Origin: Liolophura sinensis
Taxonomy: Eukaryota; Mollusca; Polyplacophora; Chitonida; Chitonidae
DNA: 64,000 bases
Reading direction: 5' to 3'
NCBI RefSeq assembly: GCF_032854445.1
Contig: NW_027018058.1
Location: 1-64,000 of the forward strand
Shown: in pieces, positions 48,700 through 62,600 of the stretch
Layout of the letters: each line of letters starts with the position of its first letter
How positions within the stretch are numbered: position 1 is the stretch's first letter
Program-made: the position numbers and the translations under genes
The notes under the pieces: model-generated
Told to the model about the DNA's origin: nothing
Database searches by the model: none
The model's input: the letters and a program-made list of their open reading frames with translations, nothing else

Positions 48700-51600
48700 T
48701 TGAATATAGTAATGACCAGTCGCGATTGTACAGAGTACAGTGTAGCCGATTTCAATTTACAAAAAGACCAGGTAAAAATGCAAAAGTGGAAAAACTGTTC
48801 CAGTGCAACTAGTAAGAGGCTAATCCGACGTATTTTGTGACGAGAAATTGAATGGTGCAATCCGCGTTGCTCTCCGACCAACACTTTTGGCTGTAGCGAC
48901 AATTGAATGACCATTGATGTCATAATCACGTGCGTAGCAACGGCTCTTACTCCATGGAAACCAGGGAAATTTGCAATTTTTCAACAGCTGCCGATGCCTG
49001 GCTAAATTCCGCATCTTTTGGCACCTTACTGAAGTGGGTCAGTGTTCAGTTGTACTTTTTACAGCAGACTGTATCAAGTACCTTGTGTTTTTCACGTACA
49101 AATGGTGTGGTTTTTCTACACGTAGATAAAGACATTCAGATTGTCTTGGACTTAGAAGTAAGGCACTTGCTGGATGAGTTAAATGGGCTTAGCCCAAAGA
49201 TTTCAGGTCTTCTGGGCTACCGAAGGGCACATAACTTATAGTCAAAAGTTGAATATAGTAATGACCAGTCGCGATTGTACAGAGTACAGTGTAGCCGATT
49301 TCAATTAACAAAAAGACCAGGTAAAAATGCAAAAGTGGAAAAACTGTTCCAGTGCTGCTGGTAAGAGACTAATCCGACGTATTTTGTGACGAGAAATTGA
49401 ATGGTGCAATCCGCGTTGCTCTCCGACCAATACTTTTGGCTGTAGCGACAATTGAATGACCATTGATGTCATAATCACGTGCGTAGCAACGGCTCTTACT
49501 CAATGGAAACCAGGGAAATTTGCAATTTTTCAACAGCTGCCGATGCCTGGCTAAATTCCGCATCTTTTGGCACCTTACTGAAGTGGGTCAGTGTTCAGTT
49601 GTACTTTTTACAGCAGACTGTATCAAGTACCTTGTGTTTTTCATGTACAAATGGTGTGGTTTTTCTACACGTAGATAAAGACATTGAGATTGTCTTCGAC
49701 TTAGAAGTAAGGCACTTGCTGGATGAGTTAAATGGGCTTAGCCCAAAGATTTCAGGTCTTCTGGGCTACCGAAGGGCACATAATTTATAGTCAAAAGTTG
49801 AATATAGTAATGACCAGTCGCGATTGTACAGAGTACAGTGTAGTCGATTTCAATTAACAAAAAGACCAGGTAAAAATGCAAAAGTGGAAAAACTGTTCCA
49901 GTGCTGCTGGTAAGAGGCTAATCCGACGTATTTTGTGACGACAAATCGAATGGTGCAAACCGCGTTGCTCTCCGACCAATACTTTTGGCTGTAGTGACAA
50001 TTGAATGATCATTGATGTCATAATCACGTGCGTAGCAACGGCTCTTACTCCATGGAAACCAGGGAAATTTGCAATTTTTCAACAGCTGCCGATGCCTGGC
50101 TAAATTCTGCATCTTTTGGCACCTTATAAATGTGGGTCTGTTGTCAGTTGTACTTTTTACAGCAGACTGTATCAAGTACCTTGTTATTTTTATGTACAAA
50201 AGGTGTGGTTTTTTCTACACGTAGATAAAGACATTGAGATTGTCTTGGACTTAGAAGTAAGACAATTGCTGGGTGAGTTAAATGGGCTTAGCCCAAAGAT
50301 TTCAGGTCTTCTGGGCTACCGAAGGGCACATAACTTATAGTCAAAAGTTGAATATAGTAATGACCAGTCGCGATTGTACAGAGTACAGTGTAGCCGATTT
50401 CAATTTACAAAAAGACCAGGTAAAAATGCAAAAGTGGAAAAACTGTTCCAGTGCAACTAGTAAGAGGCTAATCCGACGTATTTTGTGACGAGAAATTGAA
50501 TGGTGCAATCCGCGTTGCTCTCCGACCAACACTTTTGGCTGTAGCGACAATTGAATGACCATTGATGTCATAATCACGTGCGTAGCAACGGCTCTTACTC
50601 CATGGAAACCAGGGAAATTTGCAATTTTTCAACAGCTGCCGATGCCTGGCTAAATTCCGCATCTTTTGGCACCTTACTGAAGTGGGTCAGTGTTCAGTTG
50701 TACTTTTTACAGCAGACTGTATCAAGTACCTTGTGTTTTTCACGTACAAATGGTGTGGTTTTTCTACACGTAGATAAAGACATTCAGATTGTCTTGGACT
50801 TAGAAGTAAGGCACTTGCTGGATGAGTTAAATGGGCTTAGCCCAAAGATTTCAGGTCTTCTGGGCTACCGAAGGGCACATAACTTATAGTCAAAAGTTGA
50901 ATATAGTAATGACCAGTCGCGATTGTACAGAGTACAGTGTAGCCGATTTCAATTAACAAAAAGACCAGGTAAAAATGCAAAAGTGGAAAAACTGTTCCAG
51001 TGCTGCTGGTAAGAGACTAATACGACGTATTTTGTGACGAGAAATTGAATGGTGCAATCCGCGTTGCTCTCCGACCAATACTTTTGGCTGTAGCGACAAT
51101 TGAATGACCATTGATGTCATAATCACGTGCGTAGCAACGGCTCTTACTCCATGGAAACCAGGGAAATTTGCAATTTTTCAACAGCTGCCGATGCCTGGCT
51201 AAATTCCGCATCTTTTGGCACCTTACTGAAGTGGGTCAGTGTTCAGTTGTACTTTTTACAGCAGACTGTATCAAGTACCTTGTGTTTTTCATGTACAAAT
51301 GGTGTGGTTTTTCTACACGTAGATAAAGACATTGAGATTGTCTTCGACTTAGAAGTAAGGCACTTGCTGGATGAGTTAAATGGGCTTAGCCCAAAGATTT
51401 CAGGTCTTCTGGGCTACCGAAGGGCACATAACTTATAGTCAAAAGTTGAATATAGTAATGACCAGTCGCGATTGTACAGAGTACAGTGTAGTCGATTTCA
51501 ATTAACAAAAAGACCAGGTAAAAATGCAAAAGTGGAAAAACTGTTCCAGTGCTGCTGGTAAGAGGCTAATCCGACGTATTTTGTGACGACAAATCGAATG

Positions 51601-51993
51601 GTGCAAACCGCGTTGCTCTCCGACCAATACTTTTGGCTGTAGTGACAATTGAATGATCATTGATGTCATAATCACGTGCGTAACAACGGCTCTTACTCCA
51701 TGGAAACCAGGGAAATTTGCAATTTTTCAACAGCTGCCGATGCCTGGCTCAATTCCGCATTTTTAAAACCTTACTGAAGTGGGTCAGTGTTCAGTTGTAC
51801 TTTTTACAGCAGACTGTATCAAGTACCTTGTGTTTTTCACGTACAAATGGTGTGGTTTTTCTACACGTAGATAAAGACATTGAGATTGTCTTGGACTTAG
51901 AAATAAGACAATTGCTGGGTGAGTTAAATGGGCTTGGCCCAAAAATTTCAGGTCTTCTGGGCTACCGAAGGGCACATAACTTATAGTCAAAAG
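47602..51993. repeat. Local dimer and trimer duplications: A/N O, A/B C X, A/B C P
   Basis: Monomers start at 47602, 48151, 48700, 49249, 49798, 50348, 50897 and 51446. A trimer-scale duplication of about 1648 bp relates 48700-50347 to 50348-51993. Both first units have the private ACCAACACTTTTGG and join an A-like left end (CAATTTACAAAAAG) to B marks (CAACTAGTAAG, GACCATTG). Both second units have GTAAGAGACTAAT. The third units differ: 49798 ends like O with a one-base GTTATTTTTATG mark, and 51446 is P (TTTTTAAAACC). Confidence 0.85.
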
Positions 51994-52499
51994 TTGAATA
52001 TAGTAATAACCAGTCGCGATTGTACAGAGTACAGTGTAGACGGTTTCAATTAACAAAAACACCAGGCAAAAATGTAAAAGTGGAAAAACTGTTCCAGTGC
52101 TACTAGTAAGAGGCTAATCCGACGTATTTTGTGACGAGAAATCGAATGGTGCAATCCGCGTTGCTCTCCGACCAATACTTTTGGCTGTAGCGACAATTCA
52201 ATGATCATTTATGTCATAATCACGTGCGTAGCAACGGCTCTTACTCCATGGAAACCAGAAAAATTTGCAATTTTTCAACAGCTGCCGATGCCTGGCTCAA
52301 TTCCGCATCTTTTGGCACGTTACTGAAGTGGGTCTGTGTTTAGTTGTACTTTTTACAGCACAAATGGTGTGGTTTTTCTAAACGTAGATAAAGACATTGA
52401 GATTGTCTTCGACTTAGAAGTAAGGCAATTGCTGAGTGAGTTAAATGGGCTGAGCCCAAAGATTTGACGTCTTCTGGGCTACCGACATATAGTCAAAAG
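51994..52499. repeat. Short H monomer, copy 8 (last in window)
   Basis: 506 bp with both deletions. Private changes include CTAAACGTAG and GGGCTGAGCCC. No other 506-bp unit occurs in the remaining 11.5 kb, which marks a change in array organisation. Confidence 0.92.
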
Positions 52500-55400
52500 T
52501 TAAATATAGTAATGACCAGTCGCGATGGTACATAGTACAGTGAAGCCGATTTTAATTAACAAAAAGACCAGGCAAAAATGCAAAATTCGAAAAATTGTTC
52601 CAGTGCTGCTGGTAAGAGGCTAATCCGACGTATTTTGTGACGAGAAATCGAATGGTGCAAACCGCGTTGCTCTCCGACCAATACTTTTGGCTGTAGTGAC
52701 AATTGAATGATCATTTATGTCATAATCACGTGCCCAGCAACGGCTCTTACTCCATGGAAACCAGGAAATTTGCAATTTTTCAACAGCTGCCGATGCCTGG
52801 CTTAATTCCGCATCTTTTGGCACCTTATTCATGTGGGTCAGTGTTAAGTTGTACTTTTTACAGCAGACTGTATCAAGAACCTTGTGATTTTTATGTACAA
52901 AAGGTGTGGTTTTTCTACACGTAAATAAAGACATTGAGATTGTCTTGGACTTAGAAGTAACACAATTGCTGGGTGAGTTAAATGCGCTAAGCCCAAAGAT
53001 TTCAGGTCTTCTGGGCTACCGAAGGGCACATAACTTAAAGTCAAAAGTTGAATATAGTAATGACCTGTCGCGATTGTACAGAGTACAGTGTAGCCGGTTT
53101 CAATTAACAAAAAGACCAGGCAAAAATGCAAAAGTGGAAAAACTGTTCCAGTGCTACTAGTAAAAGGCTAATCCGACGTATTTTGTAACGAGAAATCGAA
53201 TGGTGCAATCCGCGTTGCTCTCCGACCAATGCGTTTGGCTGTAGCGACAATTGAATGATCATTGATGTCATAATCACGGGCCCAGCAACGGCTCTTACTC
53301 CATGGAAACCAGGGATATTTGCAATTTTTTAACAGCTGCCGATGCCTGGCCCAATTCCGCATCTTTTGGCACCTTATTTATGTGGGTCTGTTGTCAGTTG
53401 TACTTTTTACAGCAGACTGTATCAAGTACCTTGTGATTTTTATGTACAAAATGGTGTGGTTTTTCTACACGTAAATAAAGACATTGAGATTGTTTTGGAC
53501 TTAGAAGTAAGACAATTGCTGGGTGAGTTAAATGGGCTTAGCCCAAAGATTTGACGTCTTCTGGGCTACCGAAGGGCACATAACTTATAGTCAAAAGTTG
53601 AATATAGTAATGACCAGTTGCGATTGTACAGAGTACAGTGTAGCCGATTTCAATTAACAAAAAGACCAGGTAAAAATGCAAAAGTGGAAAAACTGTTCCA
53701 GTGCTGCTGGTAAGACGCTAATCCGACGTATTTTGTGACGAGAAATGGTGCAAACCGCGTTGCTCTCCGACCAATACTTTTGGCTGTAGTGACAATTGAA
53801 TGATCATTGATGTCATAATCACGTGCCCAGCAACGGCTCTTACTCCATGGAAACCAGGGATATTTGCAATTTTTTAACAGCTGCCGATGCCTGGCCCAAT
53901 TCCGCATCTTTTGGCACCTTATAAATGTGGGTCAGTGTTAAGTTGTACTTTTTACAGCAGACTGTATCAAGTACCTTGTGATTTTTATGTACAAATGGTG
54001 TGGTTTTTCTACACGTAGATAAAGACATTGAGATTTTCTTGGACTTAGAAGTAAGACAATTGCTGGGTGAGTTAAATGGGCTTAGCCCAAAGATTTGTCG
54101 TTTTCTGGGCTACCGAAGGGCACATAACTTATAGTCAAAAGTTGAATATAGTAATGACCAGTCGCGATTGTACAGAGTACAGTGTAGCCGATTTCAATTA
54201 ACAAAAAGACGAGATAAAAATGCAAAAGTGGAAAAACTGTTCCAGTGCTGCTGGTAAGACGCTAATCCGACGTATTTTGTGACGAGAAATCGAATGGTGC
54301 AAACCGCGTTGCTCTCCGACCAATACTTTTGGCTGTAGTGACAATTGAATGGTCATTGATGTCATAATCACGTGCCCAGCAACGGCTCTTACTCCATGGA
54401 AACCAGGGAAATTTGCAATTTTTCAACAGCTGCCGATGCCTGGCTAAATTCCGCATCTTTTGGCACCTTATAAATGTGGGTCAGTGTTTAGTTGTACTTT
54501 TTACAGCAGACTGTATCAAGTACCTTGTGTTTTTTATGTACAAATGGTGTGGTTTTTCTACACGTAGATAAAGACATTGAGATTGTCTTGGACTTAGAAA
54601 TAAGACAATTGCTGGGTGAGTAAAATTAGCTTGGCCCAAAGATTTCAGGTCTTCTGGGCTACCGAAGGGCACATAACTTATGGTCAAAAGTTGAATATAG
54701 TAATGACCAGTCGCAATTGTACAGAGTACAGTGTAGCCGGTTTCAATTAACAAAAAGACCAGGCAAAAATGCAAAAGTGGAAAAACTGTTCCAGTGCTAC
54801 AAGTAAGAGGCTAATCCGACGTATTTTGTGACGAGAAATCGAATGGTGCAATCCGCGTTGCTCTCCGACCAATACTTTTGGCTGTAGTGACAATTGAATG
54901 ATCATTTATGTCATAATCACGTGCCCAGCAACGTCTCTTACTCCATGGAAACCAGGAAAATTTGCAATTTTTCAACAGCTGCCGATACCTGGCTCAATTC
55001 CGCATCTTTTGGCACCTTATTCATGTGGATCTGTGGTCAGTTGTACTTTTTACAGCAGACTGTATCAAGTACCTTGTGTTTTTTATGTACAAATGGTCTG
55101 GTTTTTCTACACGTAGATAAAGACATTGAGATTGTCTTGCACTTAGAAGTAAGACAATTGCTGGGTGAGTCAAATGGGCTTAGTCCAAAGATTTGACGTC
55201 TTCTGGGCTACCGAAGGGCACATAACTTATAGTCAAAAGTTGAATATAGTAATGACCAGTCGCGATTGTACAGAGTACAGTGTAGCCGATTTCAATTAAC
55301 AAAAAGACCAGGTAAAAATGCAAAAGTGGAAAAACTGTTCCAGTGCTACTAGTAAGAGGCTAATCCGACGTATTTTGTGACGAGAAATCGAATGGTGCAA

Positions 55401-58400
55401 ACCGCGTTGCTCTCTGACCAATACTTTTGGCTGTAGCGACAATTCAATGATCATTTATGTCATAATCACGTGCCCAGTAACGGCTCTTACTCCATGGAAA
55501 CCAGGGATATTTGCAATTTTTTAACAGCTGCCGATGCCTGGCCCAATTCCGCATCTTTTGGCACCTTATAAATGTGGGTCAGTGTTAAGTTGTACTTTTT
55601 ACAGCAGACTGTATCAAGTACCTTGTGTTTTTTTATGTACAAATGGTCTGGTTTTTCTACACGTAGATAAAGACATTGAGATTGTCTTGGACTTAGAAAT
55701 AAGACAATTGCTGGGTGAGTTAAATGGGCTTGGCCCAAAGATTTCAGGTCTTCTGGGCTACCGAAGGGCACATAACTTATAGTCAAAAGTTGAATATAGT
55801 AATGACCAGTCGCGATTGTACAGAGTACAGTGTAGCCGATTTCAATTAACAAAAAGACCAGGCAAAAATGCAAAAGTGGAAAAAATGTTCCAGTGCTGCT
55901 GGTAAGAGGCTAATCCGACGTATTTTGTGACGAGAAATCGAATGGTGCAAACCGCGTTGCTCTCCGACCAATATTTTTGGCTGTAGCGACAATTGAATGA
56001 TCATTGATGTCATAATCACGTGCCCAGCAACGGCTCTTACTCCATGGAAACCAGGGATATTTGCAATATTTTAACAGCTGCCGATGCCTGGCCCAATTCC
56101 GCATCTTTTGGCACCTTATAAATGTGGGTCAGTGTTAAGTTGTACTTTTTACAGCAGACTGTATCAAGTACCTTGTGTTTTTTATGTACAAATGGTCTGG
56201 TTTTTCTACTCGTAGATAAAGACATTGAGATTGTCTTGGACTTAGAAGTAAGACAATTGCTGGGTGAGTTAAATGGGCTTAGCCCAAAGATTTCAGGTCT
56301 TCTGGGCTACCGAAGGGCACATAACTTATAGTCAAAAGTTGAATATAGTAATGACCAGTCGCGATTGTACAGAGTACAGTGTAGCCGATTTCAATTAACA
56401 AAAAGACCAGGCAAAAATGCAAAAGTGGAAAAACTGTTCCAGTGCTGCTGGTAAGAGGCTAATCCGACGTATTTTGTGACGAGAAATCGAATGGTGCAAA
56501 CCGCGTTGCTCTCCGACCAATACTTTTGGCTGTAGTGACAATTCAATGATCATTGATGTCATAATCACGTGCCCAGCAACGTCTCTTACTCCAGGGAAAC
56601 CAGGGAAATTTGCAATTTTTCAACAGCTGCCGATGCCTGGCTCAATTCCGCATCTTTTGGCACCTTACTAAAGTGGGTCAGTGTTCAGTTGTACTTTTTA
56701 CAGCAGACTGTATCAAGTACCTTGTGTTTTTCACGTACAAATGGTGTGGTTTTTCTACACGTAGATAAAGACATTGAGATTGTCTTGCACTTAGAAGTAA
56801 CACAATTGCTGGGTGAGTTAAATGGGCTTGGCCCAAAGATTTGTCGTCTTCTGGGCTACCGAAGGGCACATAACTTATACTCAAAAGTTGAATATAGTAA
56901 TGACCAGTCGCGATTGTACAGAGTACAGTGTAGTCGATTTCAATTAACAAAAAGACCAGGCAAAAATGCAAAAGTGGAAAAAATGTTCCAGTGCTGCTGG
57001 TAAGAGGCTAATCCGACGTATTTTGTGACGAGAAATCGAATGGTGCAATTCGCGTTGCTCTCCGACCAATACTTTTGGCTGTAGCGACAATTGAATGATC
57101 ATTGATGTCATAATCACGTGCCCAGCAACGTCTCTTACTCCATGGAAACCAGGGAAATTTGCAATTTTTCAACAGCTGCCGATGCCTGGCTCAATTCCGC
57201 ATCTTTTGGCACCTTACTGAAGTGGGTCAGTGTTCAGTTGTACTTTTTACAGCAGACTGTATCAAGTACCTTGTGTTTTTCATGTACAAATGGTCTGGTT
57301 TTTCTACACGTAGATAAAGACATTGAGATTGTCTTGCACTTAGAAGTAAGGCAATTGCTGGGTGAGTTAAATGGGCTTGGCCCAAAGATTTGTCGTCTTC
57401 TGGGCTACCGAAGGGCACATAACTTATAGTCAAAAGTTGAATATAGTAATGACCAGTCGCGATTGTACAGAGTACAGTGTAGTCGATTTCAATTAACAAA
57501 AAGACCAGGTAAAAATGCAAAAGTAGAAAAACTGTTCCAGTGCTGCTGGTAAGAGGCTAATCCGACGTATTTTGTGACGAGAATTTGAATGGTGCAATCC
57601 GCGTTGCTCTCCGACCAATACTTTTGGCTGTAGCGACAATTCAATGATCATTGATGTCATAATCACGTGCCCAGTAACGGCTCTTACTCCATGGAAACCA
57701 GGGATATTTGCAATTTTTTAACAGCTGCCGATGCCTGGCTCAATTCCGCATCTTTTGGCACCTTATAAATATCGGTCAGTGTTAAGTTGTACTTTTTACA
57801 GCAGTCTGTATCAAGTACCTTGTGTTTTTTATGTACAAATGGTGTGATTTTTCTACACGTAAATAAAGACATTGAGATTGTCTTGCACTTAGAAGTAAGG
57901 CATTTGCTGGGTGAGTTAAATGGGCTTAGCCCAAAGATTTCAGGTCTTCTGGGCTACCGAAGGGCACATAACTTATAGTCAAAAGTTGAATATAGTAATG
58001 ACCAGTCGCGATTGTACAGAGTACAGTGTAGTCGATTTCAATTAACAAAAAGACCAGGTAAAAATGCAAAAGTGGAAAAAATGTTCCAGTGCTGCTGGTA
58101 AGAGACTAATCCGACGTATTTTGTGGCGAGAAATCGAATGCTGCAAACCGCGTTGCTCTCTGACCAATACTTTTGGCTGTAGCGACAATTCAATGATCAT
58201 TGATGTCATAATCACGTGCCCAGTAACGGCTCTTACTCCATGGAAACCAGGGATATTTGCAATTTTTTAACAGCTGCCGATGCCTGGCCCAATTCCGCAT
58301 CTTTTGGCACCTTATAAATGTGGGCCAGTGTTAAGTTGTACTTTTTACAGCAGACTGTATCAAGTACCTTGTGTTTTTTATGTACAAATGGTGTGGTTTT

Positions 58401-59634
58401 TCTACACGTAGATAAAGACATTGAGATTGTCTTGGACTTAGAAGTAAGACAATTGCTGGGTGAGTTAAATGGGCTTAGCCTAAAGATTTGACGTCTTCTG
58501 GGCTACCGAAGGGCACATAACTTATAGTCAAAAGTTGAATATAGTAATGACCAGTCGCGATTGTACAGAGTACAGTGTAGCCGATTTCAATTAACAAAAA
58601 GACCAGGCAAAAATGCAAAAGTGGAAAAAAATGTTCCAGTGCTGCTGGTAAGAGACTAATCCGACGTATTTTGTGACGAGAAATCGAATGGTGCAATTCG
58701 CGTTGCTCTCCGACCAATACTTTTGGCTGTAGCGACAATTGAATGATCATTTATGTCATAATCACGTGCGTAGCAACGGCTCTTACTCCATGGAAACCAG
58801 GGAAATTTGCAATTTTTCAACAGCTGCCGATGCCTGGCCCAATTCCGCATCTTTTGGCACCTTACTGAAGTGGGTCAGTGTTCAGTTGTACTTTTTACAG
58901 CAGACTGTATCAAGTACCTTGTGTTTTTCATGTACAAATGGTGTGGTTTTTCTACACGTAAATAAAGACATTGAGATTGTCTTCGACATAGAAGTAAGGC
59001 AATTGCTGGGTGAGTTAAATGGGCTTAGCCCAAAGATTTGACGTCTTCTGGGCTACCGAAGGGCACATAACATATATTCAAAAGTTGAATATAGTAATGA
59101 CCAGTCGCGATGGTACATAGTACAGTGTAGCCAATTTTAATTAACAAAAAGATCAGGCAAAAATGCAAAATTCAAAAAATTGTTCTAGTGCTGCTGACAA
59201 GAGGCTAATCCGACGTATTTTGTGACGAGAAATCGAATGGTGCAAACCGCGTTGCTCTCCGACCAATACTTTTGGCTGTAGTGACAATTCAATGATCATT
59301 GATGTCATAATCACGTGCCCAGCAACGTCACTTACTCAATGGAAACCAGGAAAATTTGCAATTTTTCAACAGCTGCCGATGCCTGGCTAAATTCCGCATC
59401 TTTTGGCACCTTATTCATGTGGGTCTGTTGTCAGTTGTACTTTTTACAGCAGACTATATCAAGTACCTTGTGATTTTTATGTACAAAATGGTGTGGTTTT
59501 TCTACACGTAAATAAAGACATTGAGATTGTTTTGGACTTAGAAGTAAGACAATTGCTGGGTGAGTTAAATGGGCTTAGCCCAAAGATTTGACGTCTTCTG
59601 GGCTACCGAAGGGCACATAACTTATAGTCAAAAG
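52500..59634. repeat. Idiosyncratic 13-monomer stretch outside the main HORs
   Basis: Monomers start at 52500 (I), 53048 (J), 53598 (D), 54142 (E/G chimera), 54691, 55240, 55790, 56339, 56888, 57437, 57986, 58535 and 59085. I-J resemble 4521 and 5070. Units 54691-58535 have combinations not seen in the main HORs: TTCAATGATCATTGATG at the dyad, GTGGAAAAAATGTTCC, CCCAGTAACGG and GGGCTTGGCCCA. The last unit, 59085, shares GATGGTACATAG and GCTGACAAGAGG with 2365. It follows ACATAACATATATTC, the undeleted form of the H-unit junction. Confidence 0.8.
54142..54690. repeat. Chimeric monomer E to G
   Basis: The left part follows E (AGATAAAAATG, GGTCATTGATG, GGCTAAATTCC, TATAAATGTGGGT). After about 54480 it follows G (CAGTGTTTAG, ACTTAGAAATAAGAC, GCTTGGCCCAAAG). 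G itself occurs in full only at 3465. Confidence 0.75.
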
Positions 59635-62600
59635 TTGAATATAGTAATGACCAGTCGCGATTGTACAGAGTACAGTGTAGCCGATTTCAATTAACAAAAA
59701 GACCAGGTAAAAATGCAAAAGTGGAAAAACTGTTCCAGTGCTGCTGGTAAGAGGCTAATCCGACGTATTTTGTGACGAGAAATGGTGCAAACCGCGTTGA
59801 TCTCCGACCAATACTTTTGGCTGTAGTGACAATTGAATGATCATTGATGTCATAATCACGTGCCCAGCAACGGCTCTTACTCCATGGAAACCAGGGATAT
59901 TTGCAATTTTTTAACAGCTGCCGATGCCTGGCCCAATTCCGCATCTTTTGGCACCTTATAAATGTGGGTCAGTGTTAAGTTGTACTTTTTACAGCAGACT
60001 GTATCAAGTACCTTGTGATTTTTATGTACAAATGGTGTGGTTTTTCTACACGTAGATAAAGACATTGAGATTGTCTTGGACTTAGAAGTAAGACAATTGC
60101 TGGGTGAGTTAAATTTGCTTAGCCCAAAGATTTGTCGTCTTCTGGGCTACCGAAGGGCACATAACTTATAGTCAAAAGTTGAATATAGTAATGACCAGTC
60201 GCGATTGTACAGAGTACAGTGTAGCCGATTTCAATTAACAAAAAGACCAGGTAAAAATGCAAAAGTGGAAAAACTGTTCCAGTGCTGCTGGTAAGAGGCT
60301 AATCCGACGTATTTTGTGACGAGAAATGGTGCAAACCGCGTTGCTCTCCGACCAATACTTTTGGCTGTAGTGACAATTGAATGATCATTGATGTCATAAT
60401 CACGTGCCCAGCAACGGCTCTTACTCCATGGAAACCAGGGATATTTGCAATTTTTTAACAGCTGCCGATGCCTGGCCCAATTCCGCATCTTTTGGCACCT
60501 TATAAATGTGGGTCAGTGTTAAGTTGTACTTTTTACAGCAGACTGTATCAAGTACCTTGTGATTTTTATGTACAAATGGTGTGGTTTTTCTACACGTAGA
60601 TAAAGACATTGAGATTGTCTTGGACTTAGAAGTAAGACAATTGCTGGGTGAGTTAAATTTGCTTAGCCCAAAGATTTGTCGTCTTCTAGGCCACCGAAGG
60701 GCACATAACTTATAGTCAAAAGTTGAATATAGTAATGACCAGTCGCGATTGTACAGAGTACAGTGTAGCCGATTTCAATTAACAAAAAGACCAGATAAAA
60801 ATGCAAAAGTGGAAAAACTGTTCCAGTGCTGCTGGTAAGACGCTAATCCGACGTATTTTGTGACGAGAAATCGAATGGTGCAAACCGCGTTGCTCTCCGA
60901 CCAATACTTTTGGCTGTAGTGACAATTGAATGGTCATTGATGTCATAATCACGTGCCCAGCAACGGCTCTTACTCCATGGAAACCAGGGAAATTTGCAAT
61001 TTTTCAACAGCTGCCGATGCCTGGCTAAATTCCGCATCTTTTGGCACCTTATAAATGTGGGTCTGTTGTCAGTTGTACTTTTTACAGCAGACTGTATCAA
61101 GTACCTTGTGATTTTTATGTACAAAAGGTGTGGTGTTTCTACACGTAAATAAAGACATTGAGATTGTCTTGGACTTAGAAGGAAGACAATTGCTGGGTGA
61201 GTTAAATGCGCTTAGCCCAAAGATTTCAGGTCTTCTGGGCTACCGAAGGGCACATAACTTATAGTCAAAAGTTGAATATAGTAATGACCAGTCGCGATTG
61301 TACAGAGTACAGTGTAGCCGATTTCAATTAACAAAAAGACCAGGTAAAAATGCAAAAGTAGAAAAACTGTTCCAGTGCTGCTGGTAAGAGGCTAATCCGA
61401 CGTATTTTGTGACGAGAATTTGAATGGTGCAATCCGCGTTGCTCTCTGACCAATACTTTTGGCTGTAGCGACAATTGAATGATCATTGATGTCATAATCA
61501 CGTGCGTAGCAACGTCTCTTACTCCATGGAAACCAGGGAAATTTGCAATTTTTCAACAGCTGCCGATGCCTGGCTCAATTCCGCATCTTTTGGCACCTTA
61601 CTGAAGTGGGTCAGTGTTCAGTTGTACTTTTTACAGCAGACTGTATCAAGTACCTTGTGTTTTCATGTACAAATGGTGTGGTTTTTCTACACGTAGATAA
61701 AGACATTCTGATTGTCTTGCACTTAGAAGTAAGGCAATTGCTGGGTGAGTTAAATGGGCTTAGCCCAAAGATTTCAGGTCTTCTGGGCTACCGAAGGGCA
61801 CATAACTTATAGTAAAAAGTTGAATATAGTAATGACCAGTCGCGATTGTACAGACTACAGTGTAGCCGATTTCAATTAACAAAAACACCAGGCAAAAATG
61901 TAAAAGTGGAAAAACTGTTCCAGTGCTACTAGTAAGAGGCTAATCCGACGTATTTTGTGACGAGAAATCGAATGGTGCAAACCGCGTTGCTCTCCGACCA
62001 ATACTTTTGGCTGTAGTGACAATTGAATGGTCATTGATGTCATAATCACGTGCCCAGCAACGGCTCTTACTCCATAGAAACCAGGGAAATTTGCAATTTT
62101 TCAACAGCTGCTGATGTTTGGCTCAATTCCGCATCTTTTGGCACCTTACTGAAGTGGGTCAGTGTTCAGTTGTACTTTTTACAGCAGACTGTATCCAGTA
62201 ACTTGTGTTTTTCATGTACAAATGGTGTGGTTTTTCTACACGTAGATAAAGACATTCAGATTGTCTTCGACTTAGAAGTAAGGCAATTGCTGGGTGAGTT
62301 AAATGGGCTTAGCCCAAAGATTTCAGGTCTTCTGGGCTACCGAAGGGCACATAACTTATAGTCAAAAGTTGAATATAGTAATGACCAGTCGCGATTGTAC
62401 AGAGTACAGTGTAGCCGATTTCAATTAACAAAAAGACCAGGTAAAAATGCAAAAGTGGAAAAACTGTTCCAGTGCTGCTGGTAAGAGGCTAATCCGACGT
62501 ATTTTGTGACGAGAAATCGAATGGTGCAAACCGCGTTGCTCTCCGACCAATACTTTTGGCTGTAGTGACAACTGAATGATCATTGATGTCATAATCACGT

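Noticed and set aside
56569-57003. Longest open frame, 144 codons on the plus strand
   Set aside because: It is the usual monomer frame (about 103 codons in many units) lengthened because ACTTATAGTC became ACTTATACTC, losing a stop. It has no recognisable domain, and the same region is open in other frames on both strands. It is a by-product of the repeat.
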